Shown here: in pieces, positions 46,869 through 57,657 of the stretch
Position numbering within the stretch: position 1 is the first letter of the stretch
Layout: each line of letters begins with the position of its first letter
Origin: Lactuca virosa
Taxonomy: Eukaryota; Streptophyta; Magnoliopsida; Asterales; Asteraceae
Length of the DNA: 64,000 nucleotides
Assembly (NCBI GenBank): GCA_928212115.1
Contig: CAKMRJ010003334.1
Span: 100,435,586 to 100,499,585 of the forward strand
Reading direction: 5' to 3'
Notes under the pieces: generated by a model
Told to the model about the DNA's origin: nothing
Seen by the model: the letters and a program-made list of their open reading frames with translations, nothing else
The model's database searches: none
Program-made: the position numbers and the translations under genes

Positions 46869-49035
46869 TGTAACATACACGTTTTGAAATCGTGTTTTGT
46901 AAATGCTAAAAGTAAATAATATTATGAAATATTATGTAATATTGAGTATTGAGTTCTAACAGATAGTTTTTACTAGAAATGAAGTAAAACTTTGTTTAGA
47001 ATCACTCGGAAAATATTGGAAGTCTTATGAGATTCCAATCAAATGTCAAATAGTGAAATTTAACGAAAATATAAAATTTGAAATAGGTATAATTTTATTA
47101 TTGAAAGTTGTAAAGAATCTCGTTAGAAACATTTAGGCGAAAACCTCATCGAAATCCGAGTTATAACGAAGAAGTTATGACCAATCGAAGATCCGCGACA
47201 AAACCGGCACGGCGCTGAATGACGTAAAAAGTGAGTTTGCGATAAACTACTTTTTAGCTTTAGTAATCTAAACGAAAGTCATAGTATTCATTAAACCGAG
47301 AATTTTCATAGAAAGAACGTCCAAATCTGACTTCGTATGAGGAAGTTATGATTTTTCTAAGTTTCGGAATAGCAGTAGACATCTAAAAACTTGAAATAAA
47401 GATCGAGTGATTTTTAGCCGACACAACCTAAACGAGAATCGAAGATCTCGTCGATTGTAGTTCAACGGTAAAAAGACAGAAGAAAACGGACGTCGGATGA
47501 AGAAGATATGAAATTTTAACGGATTTTCCTATCCCGGTTTGTTAAAAATAATAATATTAAAAATAAAGTCAAAATTAGCCGACGAAGTCTAAACGAAAGT
47601 TGTAGAGCATAATTTTCCCTACGTGTGCATATAAAGAACGTCAAAAACGGAGCTCGTATGCGAAATTTATGGATTTTAGAAGTTTTCGGCACAAAAATCG
47701 AGAATAATTGCGAAAACCGAGAAAAATCACATGAACAGTACCCGAACACGTCACCTGGATTCTCGCATGCGTGCCCCGTGTCGGATTGTGATACGACCGA
47801 AGGGAGGCCCAACCAAAGCATGCCGCGCGGCGCCCCGTGTCCGACGTCGATGACTCAGCCGAAGACCATCCGACGCGTGTGCACCCCCATGTCCTAAGCA
47901 GCTGCGTCATCCGAGACGCTGGACCAATCCGAAGCCGACGCATGCCCATCTCGCATCCGAGCCTTGCCCCTTTTGCCGCGTGTCCGAGGCTCGCACCTAT
48001 ATAAAGGGTGCGAGACCTCCCGACTAGATATAGAAAATTGCCACTTTTTCACCCCTAATTCCATATTTTAGCTATTTCCACTTCCCCCGAAGCCCCGATG
48101 TTATTTTCAACACCCGAAATACGTTCCAAAGTGCCCGAGAAGCCCGAGAAATTTTTCTTTTCGGTTTAAAGCCCAACCCTCGCAAGGCCCGGATTTCAAG
48201 AAAACTCCTGGTTTTCAACGAAGAAAGCTAATTATAGTAACGAAGTGCTGCCCAAATTACTATTTTAACCCCCGGTTATTCCACGGTGAGTTCAATATAG
48301 GGAAAATTTTATGTTATGTGTTATATGTTCAATGTGCTTTCCCATGTTACTATGATAATGAGCTATACCTTTGACCACGAAGTGTATGACATAAGCATCA
48401 CTTGGGTACTGGTATGTAGTCTTTGGCCATGAAGTGTATGACATAAGCATCACTTTGGCAATAGCAAAATACAAAGACAAGGCCGAAAGCCTGTGTATTC
48501 TAGCAAATTGATATTCTGAAATTATATTTTCTGCGTCACTTGGGCTGAAGTCTTATTGGTGTATATCAAGTATTGAAATTGTTATGTCTCATTGATCGTA
48601 TATCTTTGAATCAGATTATTCGTTGATATGGAAAGCCTGTCATATGATACTCACTTGTCTTTCTTGTTCCTTGTCCCTCTTTGCTTCTGTCATATTGATA
48701 TGTATATGGCATAATGTTATATTGTAACTGTTATTGAACTCACTAAGTGTCACCCGCTTATCCCTCTCAATGTTTAAACTATTGCAGGTGATAAGCATCC
48801 AGTATAATTTTATACTGGTAGAAGATGTAGAATAGATAATATTATAACTTTTGTAATGTATTCCTGGGAAAATATGTAATATATAAAACTTTGTAAAAAT
48901 CTTAATAGTCGGTTTGTATCCAGTCTATGTAAATAACTTATCAATGTAAAATATTGTTTTATGAATATGCATGTAGCATGTTTTGAGTAACAATGTTTTC
49001 AGAAATACGAAAGTTTAGAAAGTTAGGGTCTCTCA
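46869..49035 (+). mobile_element. Solo LTR (2.2 kb) with CCATG target duplication
   Basis: Starts TGTAACATACACG and ends AGGGTCTCTCA, flanked by CCATG at 46864-46868 and 49036-49040. A TATATAAA box lies at 47998. The flanking sequence rejoins as the 3' internal end of the Gypsy host, so this is a nested insertion reduced to one LTR. Apparent reading frames at 47.5-47.9 kb lie in its GC-rich U3 part. Confidence 0.9.
47998..48005 (+). promoter_or_regulatory. TATA box of the 2.2 kb solo LTR
   Basis: CCTATATAAAGGGTGCGAGA in GC-richer surroundings, a strong-looking LTR core promoter. Confidence 0.6.
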
Positions 49036-49103
49036 CCATGTTGCTCAGGCTGTTTAGCGTGTCGGGGTTGGTAAGGAATGATTTCGAGGACGAAATCTGA
49101 TTT

Positions 49104-49117
49104 AAGTGGGGGAGAGT
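49104..49117 (+). other. Polypurine tract of the Gypsy element
   Basis: AAGTGGGGGAGAGT directly precedes the TGTAACATTCC start of the 3' LTR. Confidence 0.85.
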
Positions 49118-50134
49118 TGTAACATTCCATTTGAAATTAAATAAATAATAAACTCTAAAACCCCGATATGTATTTTTTTTTATTTTATATTATTATAGCT
49201 AAAATCAATAACATTTAGCGGAGTGTTGGTTTCGGGGAGCCAAATGATATAATTTGGATTTTCGGGGGTTAAAGTGTATTTCCGGGATTTATTTTGTAAA
49301 GATTTTCAAAAGTCAGGGGGTGTTTGGTAATTATTGGACTTAGATTTAAAGGATTTTGGAATGTTGAGGGTTAAATGGTAACTTCTGGGACTTGAATTGT
49401 TATGAATCTTGGATGTTGGGGGCTGTTTGTAAATTATAGGCTTAATTTGAAAAAATCCTATGAGGAAGGGACTAGACTTGTAAAATGTGCAAAAGTTTGA
49501 ATGGACATGTGATTAAACCCGGTGCCATCCTTCCCTCTCTTGGCATCACCCAAACCTTAAACCTAATCTCTTCTTCAGCCGCCACCATGAAAAGCCATCC
49601 CAGCCGCCGCCGCAGTGTCGATTCTGACCGTCATTCCTCCACCTGTAACCTCACCATCAAACGCCACCCCAACACCCCTGCTGCCGGTGACATTGTGTGC
49701 AGCCGGAAGAGCCGTCGAAGACCAAATATTGAAGCTGGAAACGTCGTCGCGCGGGCCGTGAGAGATCAGAAGGTTCTCGGTATGCCAACAACACCTCACT
49801 CCTTCGTTCCTCCCTATGAGTTCGACGTCAGGCCCGTCGTTGCCGCTGATAATGGCTTTTGGTCGCCATTTCAGATTGTTCTAGCGTTACCAGCCGCCTA
49901 GTTGGTGGTTGGGAGTTGTGGTATCGTGTTGGGTATGGTTTTGTGTTGTTGTTGAACCCGCGACGTGTTGTGCGAGTATTGTTGATCGGAAACCGAGGAA
50001 AAGAACCACCATGGCCGCCAGCCATGGTGGCCGTCGCCTGCTGCCATCACCCATCGCCACCAGCCACCGTGGAAGGTGGTTGTGTGCGTGTTTTACTATG
50101 TATTTAGGTATGTGTTGGTGGTATTATGTTGTAT
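49118..50134 (+). repeat. 3' LTR of the Gypsy element, 3' truncated
   Basis: Begins TGTAACATTCC and matches the 5' LTR up to about 50080. It ends where another TG-starting LTR begins at 50135. The hairpin minisatellite of the 5' LTR is absent. Confidence 0.82.
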
Positions 50135-51540
50135 TGTAACACCTGGTTTGAATTGGAAAGGATTTGAGCATGGACTCGGCGAGTTGGGAGCTCAACTCGT
50201 CGAGTAGGGTCGTATTTCAGGGGCACGAATCGGAAGTGACTCGGCGAGTCAGAAGGCTGAATCGACGAGTCAGGGCTGTATAACGAAAAACCGAAATTTC
50301 GGGGTTTGCCCCTATATAAGCCTCATGAAACGCTCTTGTAGCCTCCCTTAACATCATAAGAGACTGTGTATGGCCGCAAACTCCCTGGTGTGTGAAGTGT
50401 GTGCATTTGAGAACTTGACTTTGAGGATTTGGGAAGGAATCCAAGCTTGGAGAAGAAGAATCAAGGGGAAAACACTGGATCTAGCATCTTGTTCGTCTTG
50501 GGCATCAAATTGAGGTATGAATCTGTTACCTTAAGCCTATATTCTAATTGGGAGTTCATTACCCAACTTTGAGGAAATGGAAGCAAGCCTATATCTGGAC
50601 CTATCACAAGGGTATGGTTCCAGATCTGAACCTCACTAGGTCCCAAATATCATAAAGTTGCATGCTTTATAAGCTTATTCCCTCCCCATGAATGAAAACC
50701 TTGTTGGAGGATTAGTTTTGGTGTTTACGGTTATGAAAGGCCCTACATGCACGTAAAGTTTGTAACTTTACGTGAAATATACAATAGGAGATGATGGATC
50801 TAAAGTTTGGGACCTTAAGTCCCACTGGAAAGGACCGTAATCATGATGAACTTTGGGGGACTCGACGAGTCGTGCAAGTGACTCGGCGAGTCGAGAGGGT
50901 TTTCTCGTTTATGGCCAGGGGGTTTACGGCCAAGGGTGTACTGTCAAGGGTGTTCGGCCAAGGGTTTACGGTCAAAAGTGTACGGTTGGTGGTTTACGGC
51001 CGTAAACACCAAGGAACTCGACGAGTCCCTCGGGTGACTCGGTGAGTCGACGAGTTAAGCAGGGAACCCGGTGAGTGAATGATTGTACTCGACGAGTCAA
51101 GGTCAATATGGGATGTTGACCATGACTATAGACTTTGACTTTGACCGGGGTTGACCCTGGGGGTATTTATGGGACTATATTGAGATATTTACTCATTTAT
51201 TATAAACAATTTGGAAAGAGCAGCACAGGCATATCTTAATCCAGTTTGCCAGTTCAGCCTTTGAGAGGTGAGTCTTCTCACCTTACCAATGGGTCTAAGG
51301 CACTAAGGCCGGCCCATTTGCGGTAGTTGGTTTACTTGTTATGTAGATGTGTGATATGTATTTGTGCATGATATGTGGTAGAGATAGCCTTTGTGGCTAA
51401 CAGTAGAGATAGTCGTATGGATAATGGTAGAGACGGCCTTATGGCCAATGGTAGAGACAACCTTTATGGCTGATGGTAGAGAGGCTTAGCATGTCCAAGA
51501 AGTGTTCTAGGTCCCATGCTTAGTTGTAGTGCAAGTTTGA
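50135..51540 (+). repeat. Another LTR, with ACTCG-N-CGAGT palindromes (right end uncertain)
   Basis: Starts TGTAACACCTGG. A TATATAA box at 50313-50319 lies in CCCCTATATAAGCCTC. About ten ACTCG-N-CGAGT palindromes are scattered over 50175-51100. Between 50915 and 51005, TTTACGGCC/GTGTACGG phrases repeat. At 51380-51485 there are about five units of roughly 27 bases around GGTAGAGACGGCCTTATGGC. The 3' end and any target duplication were not found. Confidence 0.65.
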
Positions 51541-52338
51541 GGCCAATAAAGATCATCAAAGTGGGTTTACGGCCCTAGGAGGTGTGTGCGGCCGTACAAA
51601 GGGGTGTGCGGCCGTACACCCTTCATGTTCATGCTAAATTTGTCGACTTTAAGATGATTCAAGGCTAGGATCAGAGGCTTAGCATGTCCAACTAGCTGAT
51701 AGGGGTCAAACTCTCACTTTGGAGAGCCTTTAAGGGGTGTACGACCAATCTTATGAAGGTGTGCGGCCGTACTCCTTCAAAGGATGAAGAACATGATGAA
51801 ACTTGATGAACCAAGGCTTAGATCAAGAGGTATTTCAAGTATAACAAGCTAGAGGATGGAATACTCACGTTTTTGAAGCCTTGAAGGGTTCACGGTTGAA
51901 GAAACTTGAGAGAGAATGGAGTAGTGTGCAGCCAACGGGAGAAAGGAATGAAGGAAGGGAGGTCTACTCATATATATAGGGGTGGGTGACCCACCACCTT
52001 GAGTGTACGACCATGAGGGGGGTGTACGGTCGTACACTCCTCCTAAGAGAGTGTATGGCCCGAAATGCTACTTTACGACCTCGTTAACTCATCCCTAAAC
52101 TCAATCTTGGTTGTACTCAAGCTTAGAACACTTAAACGAACCCTTAGACAGTGCTAAAAGATAACAGAAACGAGTTTAACATTGATTGAATTGAATAATT
52201 GTACAAGATAGAAGTTTCGGAAGCACAAGACCTGTACCCAAGCCAATGTTAGATCTGACAACTTCAAGGAGGGCCGGTGTGGAGAGATCCGTTTTATGAA
52301 AATCCTGATCGTTATGATTTATGATATTCCAGTTCAGC
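51541..52338. repeat. Retroelement-derived sequence with GTGCGGCCGTAC palindromes
   Basis: Four occurrences of GTGYGCGGCCGTAC-like palindromes (about 51585, 51602, 51762, and a GTACGGTCGTAC variant near 52025). The part right of about 52140 is probably the leader of the gag fragment that follows. No gene. Confidence 0.5.
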
Positions 52339-52612
52339 ATGGTAGTGACACGTTTCGGGGCGGGAGGATCAGGATCGGGATCTAGATCCGGGAATGGATC
52401 GGGTGACACCACATACGACATAGATGAGAGGCTGCGCGAGCTTATTGCAGTCGAGGTTACCAGGGGCATCCTTGACGCTACCCCAGTCATTTTTTGGACG
52501 GTCAAGGAGGGCATAATGTAGATCATGGAGGAGAGACTCAGATCATTCAGGACTGAGATTGTTGCGGGCCAGTTGGGGGCCCGAACTCCCTCGTTTCGGG
52601 AGTTCAAGGTGG
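52339..52612 (+). pseudogene. N-terminal gag fragment of a Gypsy element
   Basis: MVVTRFGAGGSGSGSRSG leads into DERLRELIAVEVTRGILDAT, a start typical of plant Gypsy gag. A TAG at 52519 interrupts; the frame then goes on through GQLGARTPSFREFK. It is cut at 52616 by the inserted LTR array. The N-terminal Gly/Ser tract is low complexity. Confidence 0.65.
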
Positions 52613-52616
52613 TAGT

Positions 52617-54190
52617 TGTCGAGGCCAACAAAAATAAATAACCCTAAATCTTTTACACTAAAATAGTGTATAGTGGTAAAGGGGTCGATCCACGGAGATT
52701 GGTTCAATTTATAACTCTATGGAAAATCTTTTTTGCAACAGTACTTCTAAAATGACAATAAAATAAAAATGAGGGTTTTGGTGTTTTGAAATACTTGAAA
52801 CAAACTAGAATTAACTAAGATTTAAATAGACAATTTCAACAAAAATAAGAGTTTGATGTAAAATCAATAAGAGAAGGATGGTTGACTTAAGGTTCCTCAC
52901 TTTGACTTTTGATGAACATATCATTAGAATCAAATGGTGCAATACTTGTTTTCAACCCTTAATTTGGCTATAGTAATCCAAGGAGCTTGAGATTACCTAG
53001 ACTTTTCTTAATTGTTGAAATGGTTAGAGAAGCTCATAACAATTTCCTTAGTTAAAGTCACTAATTCCATTAAGCATGTAATTAGTGAAAGTCAACTAGC
53101 ATTAAGAACCAAAAAAATCACCAAATCCAAGAGGGGTCAAATGTTTTCACCACCATGTTGGAGAAAATGTTTTTATGATTGTGTGAAGTAAAACTAACAC
53201 AAGAATCACTTGTTGCTTGCTAATTTGAAGATCCTTTACTTAATCAAGAAATTAGCCAACTAATCACCACAAACACATTTAAACTCATGAATAAAAACAT
53301 GCAAGTAATGATAAGATGTTAAAACACAAAACATTTTCATAAAGATTCAAACACAAATTCATGGATTCTTCAATATTCAACAAAAGTTCAAAGGATTCAA
53401 CAAAAGTCAACCAAGATTAGTTTAGCCAAGCATGACTAAACTCAAGGAAACAAAGTTAGTTAAGATTGTACCAAACATTTAGCAAGAATTAAGAGATGAA
53501 ATGGTGAAGTTCTTGAGGGTTCTTGGCCTTCAAAAAATGTTCCAAACTCCAGAGAGAAAGTATCAAAATCGGACCTCCAAGATTATGCTAAAGAGGCACA
53601 CCAACCTTCCCAATATAGAGCTCTAAGTAAAATCCCTAAATTGCCCTTGTCAGGAATCCACGCGGGCAGCGGGGAATCTTACGCGGGCCGCGTGACTTCG
53701 ACGGAAATTTTTGGGCTTCTTCAAGTCTTGGCCCCCCACAGCTAATCCATTGGCCCAGTTCGAATCCAATCTGCTTCTAGCCCATTTCTCTTCAATATTT
53801 CTTCAATTTGAGCCCAATTTGTCTCTCCACATCACTCAAAACTTCCGCAAATTCCTAAACATCGATCTTGCACACTCAAGAATTCTCCCGTGGCTTTCAA
53901 ATTTAAAGTTTAATTCTTCCAACCCTTCAAATAATTGACAATCCCACTCCATGCATCACCTCTATAGCCATCAAGCCTAAAATCCTCGTTGTCCTCCAAG
54001 TCCAATTGCTTTCCAAAAGATCCCGCTCCGCTAGTCTCCTTAAAATCTGTAATTAAGCTCACAAAACTCGAAAGAACCCGAAAGTGGTCATAAAATAACA
54101 AAAAGGAAAATATGCATGGAAATTATCTAAATTGCGAATGAAATATGCTAAAATAAACTATAAAAAGAAGTAAATAAAATGAAGCTATCA
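52617..54190 (-). repeat. LTR A of the array
   Basis: 1574 bp. On the minus strand it starts TGATAGCTTC and ends GGCCTCGACA. It contains CACGCGGGCAGCGGGGA and ACGCGGGCCGCGTG near 53659-53695. Small open frames in it show no domain. Confidence 0.9.
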
Positions 54191-55800
54191 AATCACCCCA
54201 AGCTTAAACCTTACTTGTCCTCAAGTAAGACAAGACTAAAATGAACTCGGGATGAACTATCCTAAGGAAAATAAAAAGAATGGATAGAACCGCAGAACCT
54301 GATCACCGTTAGTCAACATGGTCAGAATTGATCTTGCTATTACCTCACGAATTTTTCATCCGATGACAATGGGACCATAAACCACAGACAGGACAACTCC
54401 TTTAGGTGAGTAAGGAGGGATGAGCAGTCGCAGCCCAATGGAACATGCATACAATGAAGAACATCTGTAGTAGGGAGAAAGCAGTTGGATGGGCTCGTGT
54501 GGAGCTCTTCTTTTAAGTGTACACTCTGATCTCACGTCTGCTGGCTACTCTCATGTGTAATTGGGTTTAATCGCTCGGGCACCGTTGTAGGAATCGGTTC
54601 ACTTAGTGTTGGCCCAAACCTCCTGTAGTATCCGACTCGATAGTCTCCCTAACATCACCAATTTGCGAAAAAACAACTCGATCTATATACAATAAAACAA
54701 CTCTATATAAATGAATATCAAACGTCGGGTGACCAAAATATAGGAAAATTTGTTCAATAATTGAACCGGTCACCTATCTACGATTATTGCAGCTTGAATT
54801 TTTTTTTTGTTTTATTTTTTTTTTTGTTTTTTTTAATAAACACTTGAAGGTAATGTATTAACAATCGAAATTTTTAACAAGAAAACCCTTTGACTCAAAA
54901 TTTGGTTCCCAAAAGTGTGTAAGTGGAACCGAAAGGGTAGTAATATAATCCGAATGGTCTAAGTGTGAAAATGACCACGTGTGGAGCATAAAGATGTAAT
55001 GTAAGCTCCTTTTCAAACTTGCAATTTTTCAAAAATAATGAAAATGTCCATATGCGGACTAAAAGACTCTCTAAGATCCTAAGAAAATCGCAAAAAGATA
55101 TGGTGATGTAAAGAGACCGGATATGGATTCTACTCGGGGACAAGCACCAGTGCTTCATCTTAACGGTTCAAACATGATCAAGTGTGATCCTCTCAACGGT
55201 AGTGACCGTAAGGCTAAGAACATCCATTGCTATAGTATATCCTACAGTTGTTAGTATTGCATGCATAATTCTTCATGAAAACTACCTGGCCATGATCACT
55301 TACCCCTTTAAGCTTCCAGCATCTGATCCCAAGTATGAAGTCCCAAACTGCAGCTGGTGGTCCCGGTTCGATGGGTGAGATAGCAACAAGATCCTGGACC
55401 AATAATGATACAATAACTATGAACCTGTTCCATGGCATCCAAGGGGGTGAGAATAAACAGATAACAAAAATGCATGAATGCTAATGCCCTAAGCTAAATG
55501 TTATGCAAAAATAGAAAGTAGAAAAGAAGAAAATAAAATCTTTTTGGAATTTTATAAAAAAAAATGAATGCAAATTAGCTTAAAACTAAAATGAAATGCA
55601 ACCTAACAAAAAAATGCATGAAAAAGTAAAAGCAAAAGGGAAATGCCCCACCCCAAGCTTAAGAACAAGCATTGTCCTCAATGCTTAAGGAAAGGGCGGA
55701 AATAACCTAAATCGGAGGGTCGGGTAGAGCATAGGGGTTTGTAGAGGAGGAAAAATGGTGAAGAATGGCGGTGGTCTCGCGGGATTCTGACCGGTAGATC
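54191..55800 (-). other. Non-coding 3' part of internal region A
   Basis: The purine tract (minus strand GCTTGGGGTGATT) lies at 54191-54203. The rest has no coding signal. A second phrase AAGCTTGGGGTGGGGC (minus, about 55650-55665), preceded by TTGAGGACAATGC, resembles a purine tract and may mark an older LTR boundary. Confidence 0.55.
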
Positions 55801-55822
55801 TCTGGGAAATTGAGTTTTTGTA

Positions 55823-56162
55823 GGAGCGCGGGTAAGGCGCGGGCCGCGTGTTGGCCGCGTCTAGTTTTCTCGAAATCTCACTAATTCTTCTGACCTTTCA
55901 CGCGGGCCGCGTGCTGGTCGCACGGAGGCCGCATGACCTGAAGCTTGAAAATGGCAAAGAATCGGAAATCTGCGCGGGCCGCATGGAACTCGCACGATGG
56001 CCGCACAAAGTCTTACGCGGGCCGTGTGGAACCCGCACGCTGGCCGCGTGTGCTGAACAGGGTTGGAGGTGATTCTTCTACGCGGGCAAGGAATGGGCCG
56101 CACATAAGCCGCACAAGACCTTACGCGGGCCGCGTGGAATTTCACGCGGGCCGCGTGACTTC
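55823..56162. repeat. GC-rich palindrome cluster, ACGCGGGCCGCGT type (copy A)
   Basis: About ten variants of ACGCGGGCCGCGTG and TGGCCGCGTG within 340 bases, strongly GC-rich against the AT-rich surroundings. Open frames here are by-products of the repeats. Confidence 0.85.
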
Positions 56163-56402
56163 CTGCACTTCAAAATTTAAAATTTTTCTAAAAACTTTAT
56201 TTTTGGCCAAAATGATTCCCGTAAAATCCCGGGTTTCAAAAACACAACAAAAGTTTGGACGAAAGGTGAGAATAAAGCTTGAAATTTTTCAAAAATGAAC
56301 ATTTTCAAAATCATTTTATTCGCTTTATAAAAGACGAAAGCACAATGCTTCCCAAAAATGCCCTTCTTTAACGTCTTCGGCGAGACGCCTCCAAACTTCA
56401 CT

Positions 56403-57032
56403 TTAACACTTTGGGGCGTCCAAATGGACGACATCTTGGACATTTGAATCAAAACCTTCATATAATGGCTTCAACCAATGTCCATTAACCTTGAAAACTT
56501 GCCCCGTGTCAACATTTTTTAATTTCCACATCTCCATTGGGACTCTTTTCTTGTATTTGACTTTCTTTTTACGGAAAAACCATACCGGACTTAGACCTTT
56601 GATAATAGACAGAATCCAACCATATTCTTTCTTGTACTTGTTTAGTAAGGTGACCAACTCTTCCATATTCGACATAGCGGTCGAGTTGGTGACCGGTTGG
56701 GTGTCTTCCTTCTCGGGATATGTATCATTTAAAGGGTTCGACAGATTTATCGTTTTCGGCTCTTGTGGTTTGTCTACCACTGGAGTTAGTTTATCAATGG
56801 TAGTGGGTGGCTCAAACTCTCTTTCGTTAACCCCCAACACGTCCTCTATAGTTTCATTGACATCTTTCTCAATTTCTTCTTCCTCCTTGACAGCCTCTTC
56901 CATTTCTACTCCTTCTTCCTCTTCTCCACATAACACTCTTGGGCCATCAAAACTTTTCTCATCTTTCAAAGGAATGGCACATGTGCTATGCCTTGGGCTC
57001 TCTTCAGACGGTAGTTTGTCTTGAGCTTCCAT
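56403..57032 (-). pseudogene. Fused gag/RT-flank and integrase tail, copy A
   Basis: A 209-codon open frame. It begins MEAQDKLPSEESPRHST and passes a strongly acidic stretch with runs of Glu. It then holds NKYKKEYGWILSIIKGLSP, which resembles the segment just before RT in Athila/Tat polyproteins. Within a few residues it reaches WKLKNVDTGQVFKVNGHWLK, which resembles the integrase C-terminal end. The RT, RNase H and integrase core that should lie between are missing. The product, if made, would be structural or inert. Confidence 0.7.
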
Positions 57033-57523
57033 TATACTTATTGTTTGAGAATTTGTGTTATTTGTTTCTCTAAGCTTTTGAGGCTAGCTTGGGTTGTTTC
57101 TTGGAAAATTTGGGTAGATGTGGCAATGCTCTTCACAATGTCCTCTAAGGACATGCTTGGAATTTCAGGTTGTTGAGGAGGTGGAGGATATGGATGTTGG
57201 AATTGTGGAGTTGGTTGGTGTTTTTCATTTCTCCAAGCTTAATATGGGCTTTGGTATTGGTTGTATCCCCAAGCTTGGTTGTTGTCCCACCATTGATCAT
57301 GTTGAGGTTGATCATAAATCCATTGGTTTGACCAGTAGTAGCTTCCCTTCTCTTGCACTTCTTCCCATTCTCCTTGTGAATATGGACACATATCGGAATG
57401 ATGTCCATTTTGGGCGCAATTATCGCAAAGAAGAGGCGAGGGTTGCACACTTTGGTCACTTTCAATCATCATAACTAACTGAGCTAGCTCGGAAAGTTTA
57501 TCTTCAATGCAAGGAGTGTTCAT
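57033..57523 (-). pseudogene. Athila/Tat-like gag with zinc knuckle, copy A
   Basis: The start MNTPCIEDKLSELAQLVMMI leads to a CCHC knuckle CDNCAQNGHHSDMC and a Gln/Tyr/Pro-rich stretch. A TAA at about 57240 interrupts it (copy B has CAA at the same place), followed by a one-base deletion near 57050. With these ignored, the frame would run on into the acidic fused frame at 57032. Confidence 0.75.
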
Positions 57524-57627
57524 TTCTGAACCATAATTTTTTTTTTCAATTTTTTTTAGTTTTAAACTAGAGTACCTGCACAATGAGATCTAGGCATAGA
57601 GAAACAAACTGATTAAATATAAACCAA

Positions 57628-57645
57628 TCCCCGACAACGGCGCCA
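57628..57645 (-). other. Primer binding site of array unit A
   Basis: The minus strand reads TGGCGCCGTTGTCGGGGA, the tRNA-complementary site seen in Athila/Tat lineage elements, 12 bases after the LTR end. Confidence 0.85.
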
Positions 57646-57657
57646 AAATTTGGTGGT

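Larger units (their letters stand above)
41438..50134 (+). mobile_element. Ty3/Gypsy-type element, decayed, both LTRs truncated
   Basis: The 5' LTR (from 41438) and 3' LTR (from 49118) share about 700 bases (41448-42140 against 49382-50080). A tRNA-Met-type primer site follows the first, and the purine tract AAGTGGGGGAGAG precedes the second. The end of the internal region reads GATTTCGAGGACGAAATCT, common at the end of plant Gypsy elements. No pol domain remains between them. A 2.2 kb solo LTR is nested in the internal part. Confidence 0.82.

Noticed and set aside
47516..47949. Overlapping frames of about 100 codons on both strands
   Set aside because: They lie in the GC-rich U3 of the solo LTR and show no recognisable motif.
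55640..55670. Second purine tract considered as the true LTR border of the array elements
   Set aside because: The repeat comparison of the three LTR copies places the border at 54190/59226 with TG..CA ends; the tract at 55650 lies within the internal region.
55848..56298. Frames of about 75-117 codons with repeated Ala/Arg/Gly phrases
   Set aside because: Produced by the ACGCGGGCCGCGT palindrome cluster read in different frames.
56491..57024. Plus-strand Ser-rich frame of 177 codons
   Set aside because: Antisense of the acidic Glu-rich retroelement frame on the minus strand.
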